From: Symsagittifera roscoffensis
Lineage: Eukaryota; Xenacoelomorpha; Acoela; Convolutidae
Direction: 5' to 3'
DNA: 60,000 nt
Assembly: GCF_963678635.1 (NCBI RefSeq)
Contig: NC_087065.1
Span: 66,621,374 to 66,681,373, forward strand
Shown: positions 12,572 to 24,818 of the stretch, one piece after another
Layout: each line of letters starts with the position of its first letter
Numbering within the stretch: the stretch's first letter is position 1
Notes under the pieces: model-generated
Database searches by the model: none
The model's input: the letters and a program-made list of their open reading frames with translations, nothing else
Told to the model about the DNA's origin: nothing
Translations under genes and position numbers: made by a program

Positions 12572-15120
12572 GTTGGTCTACAGCTATTTTTCTGGCTGCT
12601 GCGTTATGTCGCTAATTACCTAATGCCAGCTCGCAAATTTTTGCGAATAAGAGTTCATTCTTGCAATGTAAATGGGCTCAATTACTAGGAATGGTTTGTT
12701 GCAAACCCGGAATTCTCTTTGCACAAAAACAATGCTAATAATTGAGCTGCAAATATATTTATCAAAAGACAAAAAAAATCATCCTACTCTCAAAGATAGG
12801 CACAGAATGTTCAACTGGCTTATTTTGAAAAGGCAGTAGCTCTTCAAAATCTAGCTCCGGTCTCATCATAGCTTCCGCTTTATCACTTGGGGGATTTTGA
12901 AATATCAAACCCAAAAAATTTGGAAATATTCAACTCGAACTTGAACAAACAGTACCTATGCGCTTGTTTGAGCTAAAGAGCTGAAAGCTAAGCATTAACT
13001 AGACCGAATTGATTTTTTGCCTGCAGTTTTTCGTGTTTTTTTGGAAAAAATATGCAGTATTTTTTAGGTGTTTTTTGGAATTTTGGGACTCCCAAATTAT
13101 TTCTCTGAACGAGTAAGAAAATGCTCAAAATTCAAGGATCAGGCTTTTTTGGTCGCAAAAAGCAAAGTGTAGTTTGAATTTGATTCAAATGTTTCAATCA
13201 ATGAGTTCTTCCCCCTTGCTTGTTTCTATCACACGCTTTTGCAAAATTAACATTTTTAAGATAAAGAAATGTTTTTTAAATTTAATCAGAGAAATATAAG
13301 TTTCTAAATTTCAAAAACGCTGTTTTATTAATTTCTTTGTTCAATATGGTTCAAATAGTTGACTCTTTTCCCCACCCCCACACAATTTCTCAGTTGTTTT
13401 AAGTGTTAGTATGACTGAATGCGTGATTTTACAATGTGAATTATGAACATAAAATGTGTTCACAATATATCGTTTGATCGCCTTACAAAATTTCATAAGG
13501 TTATGACAACGTAAAATTCAGTTTTTCAAAACTTAATTTCGAATGTGGGGGAAAAAAGCAAATGAGCAAGTTAAGTTTTTTGTTATCATGAAAAAGAAGT
13601 TTTCGATTCTAGAATAAGAAAGCCGCCTTGCAGGCCTTTTGAAACAATGTATTAGCTCATTTGGGAAAATCGGTGACTTAGCTTTTTTTATGCAAGTCCT
13701 AAGTTAGCGACATTTTAATCAAGCTGAATAGTCTTTAGTGTCCACCAAGCAGATGCTCTTTCAAAGTAAAACTATGATATTTTTCACCTCTTGTAGCGCG
13801 CAAAGCTTGAAAACAAGCACATTGCAATTATTATTTTAACGGTTACTTTGGGTTGTTTGCCTATCCCACACCGAACGCGCATGCATCATAATTGATCATT
13901 GTGTCTTTTTATTGTCATTATCTATCCAAAATAATTGACTATAATCCAGTAAAAATGGATTAAGCCCTAATATTTTTATGTCAATGTAATCCACTACAAT
14001 CGATTCTACTCGAGTATAAATGATTAATGGGTTTTGAAGGTTTTTGATGAAATGTACACAATAATTTCAAATTAACTCATTTGGTGTTAAAATCAGCTGC
14101 TACTGTTTATAAGAGTTCCATAATTTTTTACTTTTCATCTTCGCTAATAGAATTTTTTTCCCTAAAATTTTCAATTCATGGAAATTAAAATTGTTATTAT
14201 TGTTTTTTTTTTATCAGAAGGACATTCGCCCAAATTCTCTTTTGTTTAAGTATACAAGCCAATCCCCCTCTCCGTCTCCCACGCGGCTGAAGGAGGAGGT
14301 TGCTGGGAGTAATCTTTGAACGCTATTGTTAAGCAGGGCTGAGGGAGGGTGGGGTGGGCTGAGGTTTGTCTCGTTTTATTTCATATGTTCTTACTTTTCC
14401 CATTTTATATTTTATATAAATTTTTAGTTTTAAGTTCTTTATAGTTTTTTTGTCATCTCATGGCAATGTAACAATTTATTCATTTTTGCTTTTTTAATCA
14501 AAACTACTATTCGCACATTTTCGCCCTTGGCCATCACGTTCAATGGTAAAGATTGACTCCAATGTTTTTACACGCCCCTCCACGTTTAGGGGTCTGGAGT
14601 GAGGGGCGTGGTAACTGGCGGTGGGGTTGGTAAACGTACTGCGGGTGTAGAGGTTGGAGAGGTAAACTGGGTGGGGGAGAGTAGGGTAGGAGTAAACATA
14701 GTGATGTTGTTGGTTGAACTTATACGATTATCTAACTTTTTGCTGGTTCAAACTGTAAAAAAGATGACACAAAATTTAACTTCTTAGAAATTTTAAAAAG
14801 AAAATGGGTTATATTCGATTATAATAGATGGTAACGAATTTTTTTTTTACATAATCGATTATAATGGCTTATTTTACTGCTATAATACTGCGCCAAAAGT
14901 TATAGATACAATATAATATAATGGAATTTAATAGATTTTTTTAAATTATCGATTATAATGATAATAGGATCCAATTCGAGTTCCATTTCAATTTTTGCAT
15001 ATGTAACGGATTACGATGGATGACTTTTATCTCGAAAATCCATTAATTTGATTAAACGATGCGATTATGAGAAGTCACGGTGTAAAGTTAACTTAACCAA
15101 CCTAATGCAGTTTTTTACAG
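12572..15120. other. Non-coding DNA upstream of the TRPM exon (probably intron)
   Basis: No coding region is recognised. The stretch holds a G-quadruplex motif (14343-14358), a second G-rich + strand tract at about 14590-14695, and two clusters of an AT-rich motif related to TAATCGATTATAATGG (about 13925-14035 and 14810-15015) that may be the ends of a decayed MITE. An exon for the earlier TRPM transmembrane helices should lie upstream but was not found here. Confidence 0.4.
14343..14358 (+). other. G-quadruplex motif
   Basis: GGGAGGGTGGGGTGGG has four G-runs separated by single-nucleotide loops, the most stable class of G4 sequence. It stands alone in otherwise AT-rich DNA about 760 bp upstream of the TRPM exon. 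Confidence 0.85.
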
Positions 15121-15502
15121 TTTACATTGCCGCCTATGGAGTTGCCGTACAGGCCCTAGTCTACCCCGATACTTGGACCCCTGAGTTCAGCCTACCGTGG
15201 GGCATTTTCTTTCGACCATTTTTCGAAATGCTTGGGGATCCCAACTTCGAGGACATAGGCGCAACTCACTTCGACAACTGCACCAATGGCGCCGATGCAG
15301 AGTGGCCCTACAATTTGTGTCCCGAGACCCGAAAAACTATCTATGCCCTTAGTTTGAAGGCAATTTTTATGTTGTTCACGAATGTTCTGCTGCTGAATCT
15401 GCTAATTGCTATCTTCAACAATCGCTACACGGCTGTCGATCAGCAGTCTAAATTGTACCTAAAATACCAGTCGTTCGTCGTGACTCAGGAGTATGAAAAT
15501 CG
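15121..15502 (+). CDS. TRPM-type cation channel, pore-region exon
   Basis: A 382-bp internal exon begins after the acceptor TTTTTTACAG (ends 15120) and ends before the donor CG|GTGAGTG (GT at 15503); phases are 1 at the start and 2 at the end. It encodes about 127 residues. These are the end of S5 (YIAAYGVAVQAL), the pore helix and filter region (FFRPFFEMLGDPNFED), an extracellular loop with a Cys pair (CTNG and CPET, probably disulfide-bonded as in TRPM channels), S6 (MLFTNVLLLNLLIAIFNN), and the start of the TRP helix (KYQSFVVTQEYENR). AYGVA, LLNLLIA and the following Y-x-E-x-R are hallmarks of TRPM. Upstream sequence in the same frame is intron. Subtype is not assigned. The exon is free of stops and has more balanced base composition than its surroundings, as expected for a selected host exon. 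Confidence 0.9.
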
Positions 15503-16287
15503 GTGAGTGAAAGAAGTGTAAGGGTTTGACAGAAAAAATACATGTGTCTAGATTTGCGAGATGAGGGGATTTTAAAGTTTAATTTATTGTTTTTTTTTGC
15601 TTCAAAATATTGATTTTACGAACCCTCGCGGCATTCTACAAGTTGTATCACAAAAAACATAACTAATAAAAAAGCTTTTATTCGTTTTTGCGAGTCTTGA
15701 TACTGTTTGCTCTACCCGTTATTGTTGGCAATGAAAACTATCTAACAATGTTAGAGTTCAAATCTTGCAAGACTCGTGCAAATTTTGATCTAGTTGCGCT
15801 TAATTCACCGACCAATTTTCGAATTATTGATTTTTTTTTTTTGGCTCTCGAACACGATAAGCTTAGTTGAACTGCTGTAATCTACTCCTGGATTTTCTGA
15901 AAGACATGAAATTATGTCGTTTTTCTGCAGCCCCATTACATCCTGCTCTAGAAATTTTATCAAGTCAACATCATAAACCACATTCAGAGCTTCAAATAAT
16001 CATAATTTTTACTTTGAAATAAATTTAATGAACGGACTATAAAGAATTGCAATTTTCTACAAACAAAAAATTCAAAGGGGCAAAAAAAAGATATATTGAT
16101 TTATTTTAGAACAAAAATCATGGCTCTGAGCTGTCTGAAACTTCAAAAATGCGTGCAAGAACTTTCATACAGCAAACACAAAAATCTTGTCATTATCAGT
16201 TTCAGTCGATGATTCTGAATGAATTCAATTATCACAAAAAGACTCGCTGTTACATTGGAAACCAAGTTTACACTAATTTCAAAATGA
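15503..16287 (+). other. Intron sequence downstream of the TRPM exon
   Basis: No exon is recognised. A 9-bp inverted repeat (CGAGTCTTG at 15691-15699, CAAGACTCG at 15768-15776) encloses a sequence with a B-box-like GAGTTCAAATC, but a tRNA fold cannot be completed. An acceptor-like TTTTTCTGCAG at about 15920-15930 is followed by an open stretch of only about 15 codons, too short to claim as an exon. Confidence 0.35.
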
Positions 16288-16530
16288 TGGTTCAAATTAA
16301 GTATTCTATTTATTATCTTGATTATTATCTCTGTAAAAATATTTAGAACAAACCAATCGTGATCCATGACTAAAGCTTACAAAAAACTGTAATACTGAAA
16401 CTGTTTCTAGATTCAGCCAGAGAAGAATAAATTTAACTTAGGAAAAAGTTGCTCTTAGGATTGGTTATTAGGCTAAGAAGTTGCAAGAATCTGTCCGGCC
16501 AAAATTATATATAACATGACTAACAAACGG
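16288..16530 (+). repeat. Degenerate 5' LTR of copy 2
   Basis: Alignment with the LTR at 52598-52988 starts at TGGTTCAAATTAAG (16288) and is clear at GGTTATTAGGCTAAGAAGTTGC and GAATCTGTCCGGCC (about 16464-16500). About 120 bp of the promoter region is deleted near 16455. The U3 hairpin is reduced to CTGAA/TTCAG remnants. The boundary at the 3' end is approximate. Confidence 0.6.
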
Positions 16531-17830
16531 TCCAAAGGAGTCTCGAACAAACCTTCACTACTTTTTATTTAGTAATAACAAAAAAAAATACAAAAACTAG
16601 ATCAAAAAACGTTCAACGAATTTATTAACCAAATTGACGAAAAAATTAGCTTTGTTCCACGGCTCAACAAGTCTAATCAAATGAAACGAATAATAAGGCT
16701 GATACCAGGCCACAACCAGCACGACAAACCGAGCCTCTACATCGTGAAACGAAATATCAGACTAAACGATTATTTCTCAAGAAAACAATTCATGTAGTAA
16801 ATGTTAACAAAAATTGCAATAAAAAGAGAAGTAGGATTCTTTCGAAGCCATAAAACTCACTATCTTCCATCTACTTCAAAACTTTCAAACCTGCAGTAAT
16901 TATACAAGAAACTGATTTAATTTTCAAAATTCTTCAATAAATAAGTATAAAAATTAGTAAGTTGAGCATTTATGATTAGTTTTATGAAACAAAAATCCTT
17001 CTCAAAGACTTGCCTTTTTGATGATTTTCTTCACCTAAAACATACTATCTTATTTAGAACAAATAACCTCATTTAAATTTAAACTCTAGCCCTTCTCTAA
17101 ATATTTAAACATTTTGACTGATTTTTATCAAGACCTATCCTTGGTTAAATTAAACCTTTGCTTTTTAACTAAATCAAATTATCAGGGTTATCCTTGGATC
17201 TTTAAATTTTTATTCTAAAGTTTTATTCATAACTGCAATTTTTTCATTGATATAAAACTTGATCATCACGGCATTCTTTGGATCAATTACAAGTTTTTAT
17301 CACCACCTTTTAGTGCTAGTGTCTAACGACCTCAAACGTCGATTCACTTTCCAACCTTTATAAGCGATCGATGATTAACTGACGTTTTTTTTCTAAATTT
17401 GAGCCTTCCAATTAAATAAAACAGAAAAGAACTTCGGTTACTCATCCTTCAATTGAACCCTACCCCTTAATTGACACAGACTTAGAACAACTCTAAGAAT
17501 TAGTGAGAAATAAAATATTATCTAACGATCTATTTGTGTTCTAAGTTTGCGTGAACATTTATATTCTCCAACTTTGGTCTCATATAAAATCCCATTTGAG
17601 TGCGATCAAGTTTACTTGACGTCAAAATCTTCACGTTCATTTGAGAACGGTACAAAAACGTTCTAAATATTTAATTTACTCTCTCCCCAACCTGTCTAAT
17701 TACGTTCATCTACCCCGAGGATTAGAAAAACCTCGCGAAACTCGTAAGAACTAACAGTTTAGGAAACAAAAACTGGCATGCGGCTTTTCCACCAATCATT
17801 CTTATGCCAGGTGCAAACTTTGGAAAAACA
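16531..17830 (+). other. Leader (5' untranslated region) of copy 2
   Basis: It aligns with 53009-54288 of copy 3 over about 1.2 kb. The best-conserved blocks are ATCCTTGGATC (17189-17200), TGTCTAACGACC (about 17320), AGAACTTCGGTTA (about 17430) and AAGAACTAACAGTTTAG (about 17746-17762). These are short conserved islands in otherwise diverged sequence. Three copies of a CCTTGG-containing stem-loop motif begin near 17127, 17181 and 17261. Confidence 0.6.
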
Positions 17831-20800
17831 AACAAACAATAACTTTTCATAGTTCATTAAAAAAAGATGCAAAATTTGATCTCGTAGTTACAAAACACAG
17901 ACAAAGATAAAAATGTATTAGGTCGAAAAAGCAAACAAAAAGAAGGCCATAATATCAAAGCAAAAACAAATATTAAATTTTCCAGAACACGAAAAGCTGT
18001 TCCGTATTGAGATTCAATTACAATACAAAAATTTGAATATTTAGAGACCTACTTCGCGCAAAAACTTATGAGTGTCACTACAGCAACATCCGTAAAAGGC
18101 AAAAGTAAATTTCTAAAATTTCGAAAACGAATAAAATTATACAATCGGAATCAACAGTTAAGACAAAATGAAACTTACACAATAAAGGTAATACAGCAAA
18201 AAATGGTTCGATACGACCGGTGTCAACTTTGACAATGACACCATTCTCGCATTCGTCATAGTCCTAAAAAGCGATCCCTCGATATGTATCTTGCACAGGC
18301 AAGAAAAAACTATCGAGCACAAAGTGATGAAACAAAAACAATGCTTGCAGACAAAACAGAGTTTTGTATGGGACCCAGATTGGTACCGTTTTTTATTTTT
18401 TAACAAAAAGAAAGATATCTCCAGTGCATCAATTGCAAACATCTCAGTTTTCAAAGATTAATTAAAAGTAACTCCAAAAACAACCAATACCACACCATTA
18501 GATTGCAACACAATGTTGAATGATGGGTTATTCAATAACAGTGTAAGCTCAACACTCTTAAATAGACAAGAAAAATTAAACGGAACTACGAACCTGACAC
18601 AACAAGAAATCCAAACGCCTTCATATTTGGTATACGACGAAATTCTTGAAACAATACCCACAACAACACAACAAATTGTTTCGCCTATACATCCAACAAT
18701 TAAACCACCACCCAACAAAAAACACACTCCGTTCCCACCGCCAAATTACAATCAACAGCTAAACCAGTAGTCGTTCCAAAACATTTGCAAACGGATTATC
18801 AACATATAGACCAAAAATCTAAAAAAAACGTCCGTTCAACAAACCAAAACAAATGAAAACAACTTTGTCAAAAAATACAATTTTTCGGCCAATAATAAAG
18901 TCAGCAATCCAATAGCATTAATTCAAGAATATAATTATACTCAGCAAGTATCAAAAAATCCAATAAAACAATCTGTAAGATTTATTGATGGGAGAAAACA
19001 TCAGATTGACTGCTCTGAGAACTATCCGTTTTCTCAACAAAATAAAAAACTTCCAAAAATAGACATATCACTAGAAACCAACCACATTAATCAGAAGATG
19101 AAGAAAAATTTAATCAAAATCGACACGAATATTACACTAATCACTGAAAGTACCAATGAAATGGCATAGACCAACGAGTTGATTTTTTAACCAGATATTT
19201 ATGAACCGTACCTTAGGAGAACAAGAATTACAAACATTACCTTAGGAGCAAAAACTTTATAAAAACTAAAAGAATCCAACTTTTGAAAGGAAACCCTCCT
19301 TCAATAAATAGTGTGCTTATTGCCCGAGATACAGATATAGTAATTCCAAATGCATACAAAAACAACGAGATAAATCAAATTAGCCACCAAAACTCAAGGC
19401 ATCAAATAAAATTTTTCACCAATACATGAAAAAGGACCAAAATTTACCAATAAAAAACATTCCAACAACTTTTATGGACGTTGCCCAGATGGAGGAAGTT
19501 AGCAGCATTGATTACACAAAAGATATAGTCGATCAATTAGTCAGAATAATCAATACAGGAACAATCCATCATGATCCATCTCGAATAGAAATAATTATTC
19601 TAATAGATATAGAAATTGATCATTTTTAATTACTCGAAACGATTGAGCCAGAAACTCTTCAAAGAACCGCAATAGAAACTATTCAATTAATCACAATAGG
19701 AATTACTCAAATTTGAAAAAATCTCGAATTATTCAAATAAGAAATCAATTAATGAAAATTATAAAAACGGATCCGCTGAAAACTCTAAAATTTCTAGGCT
19801 TAGAAAAAACTAGCTTACAAAAAAAGATCACATAGTTATTCTCAATCATCACATCGAAACTCTTCACAGAATCAAAACCATATAGTGAAACACCTAAGCA
19901 TCAACGACAAATAAATCAAGTACAAACTACAAGTGAAACAACTCCAGGCCCACCAGGAATAGGAAACCTCAGAAAACAACAAATCATATGCACTGTGTAA
20001 GCACAGATGATGAAAGTAAAAAAGAAACCCCAATGAATTCTTTCCATTATCAAAACGAAAACTCAAATTTTTTGAATAAATCCAGAATTGATCAATTACA
20101 AAATAAGTTTACAGTCCAACAGAAGTTTACCAATCAAACAAATATAAACAAAATTTATATCAAAACACAACACCAAAAAACTCAGCCTAAAAAAAGTATT
20201 TGGACATTCCCACACTTTTAGAAAGCCCAAGAACAAAAAGTTTTAATAACCGGACCTCGAGTTACTTTTTTAAATCGGTTCAGAAGCAGAATAAAATATT
20301 ATTTCCCTAATAATTTCTTAAATCCCAAACTTCCACTTTCCATCAATTTAAGCAAATTAGCCACAGTACAAGGCACAAGCTTTACAAATTACGGCAAAAT
20401 TCAACAAGAACAATGGAACAAAATAAACTTTTTACAAAACCCTTCAAGCAAAATTTTCATTTTAAAGATATCAAACAAAAACTATCAAGAAATCCTTTTT
20501 AGTAAACCTATACCAACAATTAAAATTCCAAATAATATTTTAAAATCAAAGATAAGAACACAGGAACGAATAATAAATTTCAAACTTTTTCCGAAGACTT
20601 AATAAATAACCTCCGTTCTTTTCAAAATTTTATCCTATTTACAATCAACAACGTAAACAATTAAAAGCATTAAAAGGACATGCATATAAATTTTCATCCA
20701 AAAAATTCATCAATTTAGTAATGATCAGTACAAACAACAGCTATACAGGTCTGACCTTGAGTTCACGCCGATTCACAATTTCTGTAGAATAGAAATTTCT

Positions 20801-21153
20801 TCTATAAAATACGCAAAAAACACAAGCACAGACGTTTTTGAACTCCGCGTATACAACAATTTCCCTCACAAAAACACATTTCTTTAAGGACAATTAGGGT
20901 TTTTCGAAACAAACGCAACATTATACCATACACACAAAAAACCATACAGAGTAAACAAAGTTTAATTCTCTTAGATATTTTTCAGCAATTTCAACTAAAT
21001 CAAAAAGAATTTGTACAACTAGCTAATTTATTATCAAAATACTCAATGATATGTAATATTGAAATTTAAGCTCAGTAAGATACATTTCGCATTTCATCTT
21101 CAACTTACGCCCAACGCAGTTTTCAAAAAACATCTTACAAGTAAAATTCAATT
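17831..21153 (+). pseudogene. gag-protease-RT remnant of copy 2
   Basis: Segments match copy 3 gag in order: DLVxTxHxQ-type N-terminus (about 17875), MLNDGLFNNSVSSTLL region (18513-18770, open), GYQHIDQKS region (18795), zinc knuckle C-X2-C-X4-Y-X4-C (19312-19353, the His changed to Tyr), MKKDQNLPIKN (19426), and an RS/N-rich tail. In the protease the active-site box has become GSEA (20277-20288), losing the catalytic Asp and the Gly. A linker and the N-terminal part of RT follow (about 20990-21153) until the gap. Stops and frameshifts occur throughout. Confidence 0.65.
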
Positions 21154-21353
21154 NNNNNNNNNNNNNNNNNNNNNNNNNNNNNNNNNNNNNNNNNNNNNNN
21201 NNNNNNNNNNNNNNNNNNNNNNNNNNNNNNNNNNNNNNNNNNNNNNNNNNNNNNNNNNNNNNNNNNNNNNNNNNNNNNNNNNNNNNNNNNNNNNNNNNNN
21301 NNNNNNNNNNNNNNNNNNNNNNNNNNNNNNNNNNNNNNNNNNNNNNNNNNNNN
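21154..21353. other. Assembly gap (200 N)
   Basis: Exactly 200 undetermined bases, a typical placeholder length for a scaffold join. A Ty3/Gypsy fragment lies on the left and a BEL/Pao fragment on the right, so the true sequence and gap size are unknown. Apparent frames across it are artefacts. Confidence 1.
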
Positions 21354-23990
21354 CTTTTTGACCATAATGAGTTTTTTCTTCCAAAGGCGACTTCTGATAC
21401 TGGCTGCGTGTTGATGGCTGTGTTCATCGAAGGGGCAAAGTTTCCGGGTTTTGGCTATCCAGTTTCCTGATATCTGGTGTGAACACTGGTTGTTTGAATG
21501 TCAAAATCGGTTATCGTGTTAAGGTAGTCAAAACACTTGTTGTCGCTCTGTCGAGCATTGGTTCATCTGGTTAAGTTGCATTGGTGGGAATTGATTGCAT
21601 TCTAATGCGAACTGTCATATGCAATCTTTGAAGTCGGTGCAATTAGGCTACTCGATGTTCTGTGTAGTGATGTGTTATGTCCTGTGAAGCTACTGTAGGT
21701 GTTGCAACTTACAGACGCAAGAAATTACGTATCTAAATGAGCTAAAGTCGTCTTCAAACCCAAGCGTTCCGAAGGTTTCAACCACATTGCACTTGATTTC
21801 GAGACTTCCATTACGAGTCCCTGTGATGAGTTGATTACTTTTTTAAAATCTCAAGTCTCCTAACGAAATTGTTGATAATGAAATCTGGTCACCCATGTTG
21901 TAGTCGTAGTAGCTGAAGAGCAGGGTTGTACAATTGACTGTTGCATGGCTTTCCTTGTTGTCAATGTCTGGGGATGGATCATACTTTTGGCATCTGAGAA
22001 CGGATGTTTCTGAATTGCTTCTTGAAGCAAACCCAACCACATATTCCATTTCACTTTGCTCTTTTTCTGGTTCAATCTAGTTCGAATTGACTGGTTTTTT
22101 TGTGATTATTGGCGGTCGTGGCATCTGGCTGCAGGAAAATTCTGACGTCTTGTTATCAATTTTTGGACTTAAATTTCATACTGGTTCGTGTAGGGAAACA
22201 GTTATTTAATTGAGGGCTATTGATGTTATCAAGATTCGTTGATGCTGCATGATGACAGTTTTCATGCCTTTCCCAATGATATGCTTAGACAAGTGATACG
22301 GTAGATCAAAAAACCAATCCACTGACGTTCATTGAGTGCTGCCTGGTTCTATTCGATGTCACTGGAGAAGCGGTGCGGTATGTCACTTCATTTGTACTAT
22401 GGAGTGACTGGTCAATTGTATCAGCTGGGGGCTGCATTGTTGAATGACCTCTTTCAGGGGTAGCTTGATATTGATTGGCGCTCTAATCACCGTGGGTTGT
22501 GCTTTTTCTGTCGAGTGACCCGATGAGGGACGCTGGTTGGCAGAATAAACTGGGCAGTGTGGTTGATGTAAATTGCCATCAGTTTTTTCTCGTATCATCG
22601 ATCTGAAGTCACCCAAGGTTTTGTCATGTTCATCTTGTTTTTCCATGAAACGGTTCATGTGTTCTTTGGCGATGGCGGGTTTAGTTGGTTGGTCCACAAG
22701 GTAAAAAATTGTATCTTTCAAACTGTTGAGAGTGGTCGTCCTTCCTGTCTCTGTGTCAGCAATAATTTAGTTCAAATTGATGTCAATGGTAGCCTTTTGT
22801 ACTCGTCTGAAGAGGCGCTCTACTTTTGTGATGAGAAGGATTCTCTGCGGAAGAGTGGCTTCGTTGGGCATGGCTAGCTCGAGATTTTTGTCGATGAAGT
22901 TGTCGCAGATGTAATATGCAGTGGTAACTCTGAATCAGCGAAGGAAAAAACAATGGTGCGGTAAGTATGTTTTAAATTAAGTATGATGAAAAAATAAGTA
23001 ACTGAAAATCCAAGATAGTGAAACGTTCCGACCTTTGGTCAGGCTGAAACCAATTCAGACAAGAGAAAAAGACAACCTCTTTTTAGCAAAACTATGTTCT
23101 ATGTGGTTACAGAAGTTAAACTAGTTTTGTAGCCTAAGGAACTGCAAAAAAGTGATCATTTTTGACACTATATTCAGAATTTTGTTAATGATAGCCTGGT
23201 CAAGCGGCAGAGGTAAGATGTGTTTTCTGGCTATTTCGTTCAGTGAAATATGCAGGAAGAGCTGTCTAGATTGGCATCTCTTTTTTTTCTATATTAAGAT
23301 CTTATTCTCTGTAGAGATTGAATGTTTTGAATTGTTTGGTTGCACCTATGTTTTAAATTATATTTAATTTTCTTTTTGAGTTTATCCGACTCTAACTTAT
23401 TCTATATAAACTGCTTATTTTCAAGTCAGTTGTTGCCATTGGCACGTGTCAACCTAAAACTTGCTTTCTCACAAAAAACTACGAGTGATTAGTGTAGTTA
23501 AATAATTGTTTTTAATTTAAATTATTGCAAATTTAAAAAAAATTTTACTGGCTCCAAACTTTTAAGCTGCGAAACCACTAAGAAGGTATATGGTTAATGA
23601 TAATTTTTTTGACAATTATTTGACATTTTCTATAGAATTTGAAGCTTTTCAGTAAAATTCGACATTCACAAATCCTCGTTATGTTACTCTTTTTCAAAAA
23701 CCTTTTTAAAACACATTTCAATTTAACAAAAAAATAACAAATAATCAGTTAAATCAAACCGTTCTTTCAACAACCTTTGCGTTATTTAGAGTAAGATGAA
23801 ATTTGGTTCAGAAAAAGGTTATTTTTTGCTCCAGTGAGTTTTTTTATCCATTTTTGTTCCCATCCAAAAAATGCGGCGGAACATTGTTTTCCGGTGTTTT
23901 TAATTTTTTTTGTTTTCCACGAAAAATTTTAATTTTGTGGCTATTCTAATAACCATTGGAATCGATTGAGTGATAAATCATAATGAAGCC
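21354..23990 (-). repeat. Direct repeat copy A (BEL/Pao leader plus gag)
   Basis: It matches 25380-27900 base for base over long runs at an offset of roughly 4.0 kb, about 92-95% identical by eye. Copy A has an extra ~120 bp near 23705-23800 and an ATATGGTTAATG insertion near 23590. Its low-coordinate end is cut by the gap. Confidence 0.9.
22383..22960 (-). pseudogene. gag: BEL/Pao Gag N-terminal region (copy A)
   Basis: Read on the - strand from about 22960, the frame carries a charged, helical sequence (KVERLFRRVQKATID; KEHMNRFMEKQDEHDKTLGDFRSMIREK) typical of the N-terminal coiled region of BEL/Pao Gag. It ends at a stop at 22383. An in-frame TAA near 22775 (after INLN) is shared with copy B, so the lesion predates the duplication. 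The 22383-22721 part alone is open (112 codons). Confidence 0.5.
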
Positions 23991-24192
23991 TACTTTCTTG
24001 CAGCGTTTTCAATGCATTGTAGTGTTTGAACCCGTAACCCAATTTCTTTATAGTCAGCTTTAAAAAGATAGATTGCCTCGCGAGAGTTTTGTCTTCGTGT
24101 TGAAGGTTTTCAAAATTTGACCGTACAGTTCTGCTATAGGTTTTGCCTTCTGTGGGGTTACAGCTGTTCTTTTGTTCTTCTACTTTGCTCAA
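23941..24192 (-). pseudogene. Unassigned open segment at the copy A boundary
   Basis: An 83-codon - strand frame (begins MSKVEEQKNSC, ends NRFQWLLE). Its last ~17 codons lie inside repeat copy A; the rest is unique. It is Lys/Leu-rich with no recognised motif. It may be a leftover of BEL/Pao pol or of the host sequence into which copy A was inserted. Low certainty that it was ever translated in this form. Confidence 0.25.
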
Positions 24193-24500
24193 AAGTGTTT
24201 TTTCGACTGAAATAATTTAGGGGCTTTGAATTTTGTCGGTGTTCATTTGTGCTGAGATATCCCCGTTGATTTGTGTCGATTCTGGTATTTCTCTTCTGCT
24301 GGCAATGGCCACTGCTGTCGTTAGTCATTTAAGGTGTTTGTAGAAAGATATTAGTGAACTCAATGTTTTTGGTTACTGCTAATGGTCCAAAGTTTGGCTG
24401 CGATTGTTGATTTTGTTGATGAGAAGACTTAGATTGTCGTCCCTGTTGAGAATTTCACTGTAAGATTCTTTATGTGAGTTTTGAAACAATGCTTGATGGT

Positions 24501-24533
24501 CTCTCTCTCTCTCTCCCTCTCTCTCTCTGCAGA
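24501..24533. repeat. (TC)n microsatellite
   Basis: An almost pure TC/CT run (TCTCTCTCTCTCTCCCTCTC and on) within the BEL/Pao interval. Confidence 0.9.
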
Positions 24534-24818
24534 TGTTTGTTTGAAAATGACTTTGCTAGTCTGTTGAATTATTTGATGCTGACGGAAATTGTGACTGATG
24601 TGTCAGTCTGATTTCGTCCCGGTGGTTGAAAGAAACTTAAGCGTCCTGACGTTATTAAAGTTCTTCCATTGTTTCGAAAATTTCTCTGTCAGTTTACAAG
24701 GTTGGCTTGACTGATTTTTTTAAAGTTGTAATAGTGGCGTGTTAATTTCATTTTCTTTTTGAAAAATTAAAAAATTTTGAAAGAAAATGTTTGGGACTCC
24801 CGTGCTGAAGAATGAAGA

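Larger units (their letters stand above)
16288..21153 (+). mobile_element. Ty3/Gypsy-like retroelement, copy 2 (old, truncated at assembly gap)
   Basis: It has the same order as copy 3: LTR remnant, long leader, gag with Q/N-rich part, zinc knuckle and RS/N tail, protease remnant, and start of RT, ending at the run of N. It is much more diverged than copy 3 and has no long open frame, so it is probably the oldest of the three. It lies on the same strand as the TRPM exon, probably within an intron of that gene. Confidence 0.75.

Noticed and set aside
14599-14787. 62-codon + strand Gly/Val-rich frame
   Set aside because: It comes from the G-rich tract; composition explains the absence of stops.
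15688-15776. tRNA-like sequence with 9-bp closing stem and B-box-like GAGTTCAAATC
   Set aside because: The T-arm does not pair and no D- or anticodon arm can be drawn; not a tRNA gene.
16531-17762. 1.6-kb LTR (extending to AACTAACAG) instead of about 390 bp
   Set aside because: The 3' LTR at 12176-12571 ends at AACTCA, and in copy 3 a TGG primer-binding site starts two bases after the same point, so the rest is leader.
21023-21427. Frames spanning the run of N
   Set aside because: Undetermined bases translate without stops; not evidence of coding.
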